From Epibacterium sp. Ofav1-8 (GTDB lineage Bacteria > Pseudomonadota > Alphaproteobacteria > Rhodobacterales > Rhodobacteraceae), in the NCBI RefSeq assembly GCF_022348185.1, contig NZ_JAKRFD010000021.1, positions 1 through 39,328 of the forward strand: DNA of 39,328 nt, read 5' to 3'. Both the position numbers and the translations under genes were made by a program. This document shows, in pieces, positions 39,202 to 39,328 of the stretch; within the stretch, counting starts at the first letter, position 1, and every line of letters starts with the position of its first letter. A model generated the notes under the pieces. That model was not told where the DNA came from, made no database searches, and saw only the letters and a program-made list of their open reading frames with translations.

Positions 39202-39328
39202 TGAACCGCCCCGGTTTTTCCGGAGACTGTTGAGTTCGTATTTCAAGCTGCGATTTTGTCTGACTTCAAGGCTTCCTCGTATTTCTCCTCAGCTTCGATT
39301 GGCGTGATGTATCCGAGCGGCGCAAGCA
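39202..39328 (-). mobile_element. End of a second IS3-family element inserted in the first
   Basis: TGAACCGCCCCGGTTTTTCC at 39202 is an IS3-family terminal inverted repeat. The element is in minus orientation relative to the window, with the transposase C-terminus just inside this end. The remainder lies beyond the window, so its length and the 3-4 bp target duplication cannot be checked. Confidence 0.78.
39243..39328 (-). CDS. IS3-family transposase OrfB, C-terminal end (partial)
   Basis: The minus strand reads LAPLGYITPIEAEEKYEEAL, then KSDKIAA and a stop (complement of 39243-39245). This is the characteristic C-terminus of IS3-type OrfB proteins (LGYxTPxEAE). Only the last 28 residues are in the window. 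Confidence 0.75.
   Translation of the reverse strand, partial: LAPLGYITPIEAEEKYEEALKSDKIAA

Overview
The window looks like an accessory, IS-rich segment from an alphaproteobacterium, probably a Rhodobacterales/Roseobacter-type marine bacterium. This is inferred from the high GC content, the gene styles (Lrp regulator, TrpXYZ-like ABC transporter, PaiB-like and MddA-like genes) and the IS families (IS1595, IS5/IS903-type, IS66, IS3). No rRNA or tRNA gene and no CRISPR array was seen.

Layout. 1-0.94 kb: wreckage of two insertion sequences. 1.0-6.3 kb: an Lrp/AsnC regulator divergent from a tightly overlapping five-gene operon (2-oxoglutarate dioxygenase, alanine-racemase-like PLP enzyme, and an ABC importer of the TrpX/Y/Z type), probably for uptake and processing of an amino-acid-like compound. 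6.6-10.2 kb: a GNAT acetyltransferase, a hexapeptide O-acetyltransferase, a tiny secreted protein built of NGxxx pentapeptides, a putative periplasmic protein and an MddA-like membrane methyltransferase. 10.2-14.1 kb: a decaying stretch with an AraC-family remnant and three frameshifted genes (PNPOx-like, PaiB-like, anti-sigma-like) around one intact isochorismatase-family hydrolase. 14.3-15.3 kb: an intact IS5-family element. 15.7-37.3 kb: a type I secretion locus made of an HlyC-type acyltransferase, an HlyB-type ABC transporter, an HlyD-type adaptor with an N-terminal cNMP-binding-like domain, a decayed IS66 element, and one 14.4-kb gene for a 4792-residue secreted repeat protein. 37.5-38.3 kb: an intact paralogue of the broken anti-sigma-like gene. 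38.4-39.3 kb: a truncated IS3 element with a second IS3-type element inserted in it.

The most striking result is a shared promoter-like motif. Six sites have exactly the form GGAATA-N16-CGT, and each lies a short distance upstream of a gene on the correct strand: the GNAT gene (6536), the NGxxx-repeat gene (8251), both anti-sigma-like genes (14182 minus, 37417 plus), the hlyC-hlyB-hlyD operon (15678) and the giant gene (22780). This has the architecture of an ECF sigma-factor promoter and ties the scattered genes into one proposed regulon. No sigma factor gene is in the window.

The giant protein itself is unusual. Its first 1580 residues hold about 73 units of an 18-residue repeat, i.e. one full RTX beta-roll coil, in which one turn keeps the calcium-binding GGxGxD motif while the other carries a conserved Asn in place of Asp. 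A short stretch of classical RTX nonapeptides sits in the middle of the protein, followed by about 2750 residues that include divergent tandem modules of no family I recognise. My working model (inference) is an ECF-controlled, possibly acylated, type I-secreted giant surface or extracellular protein, co-expressed with a small secreted Asn-ladder protein and membrane anti-sigma-like regulators.
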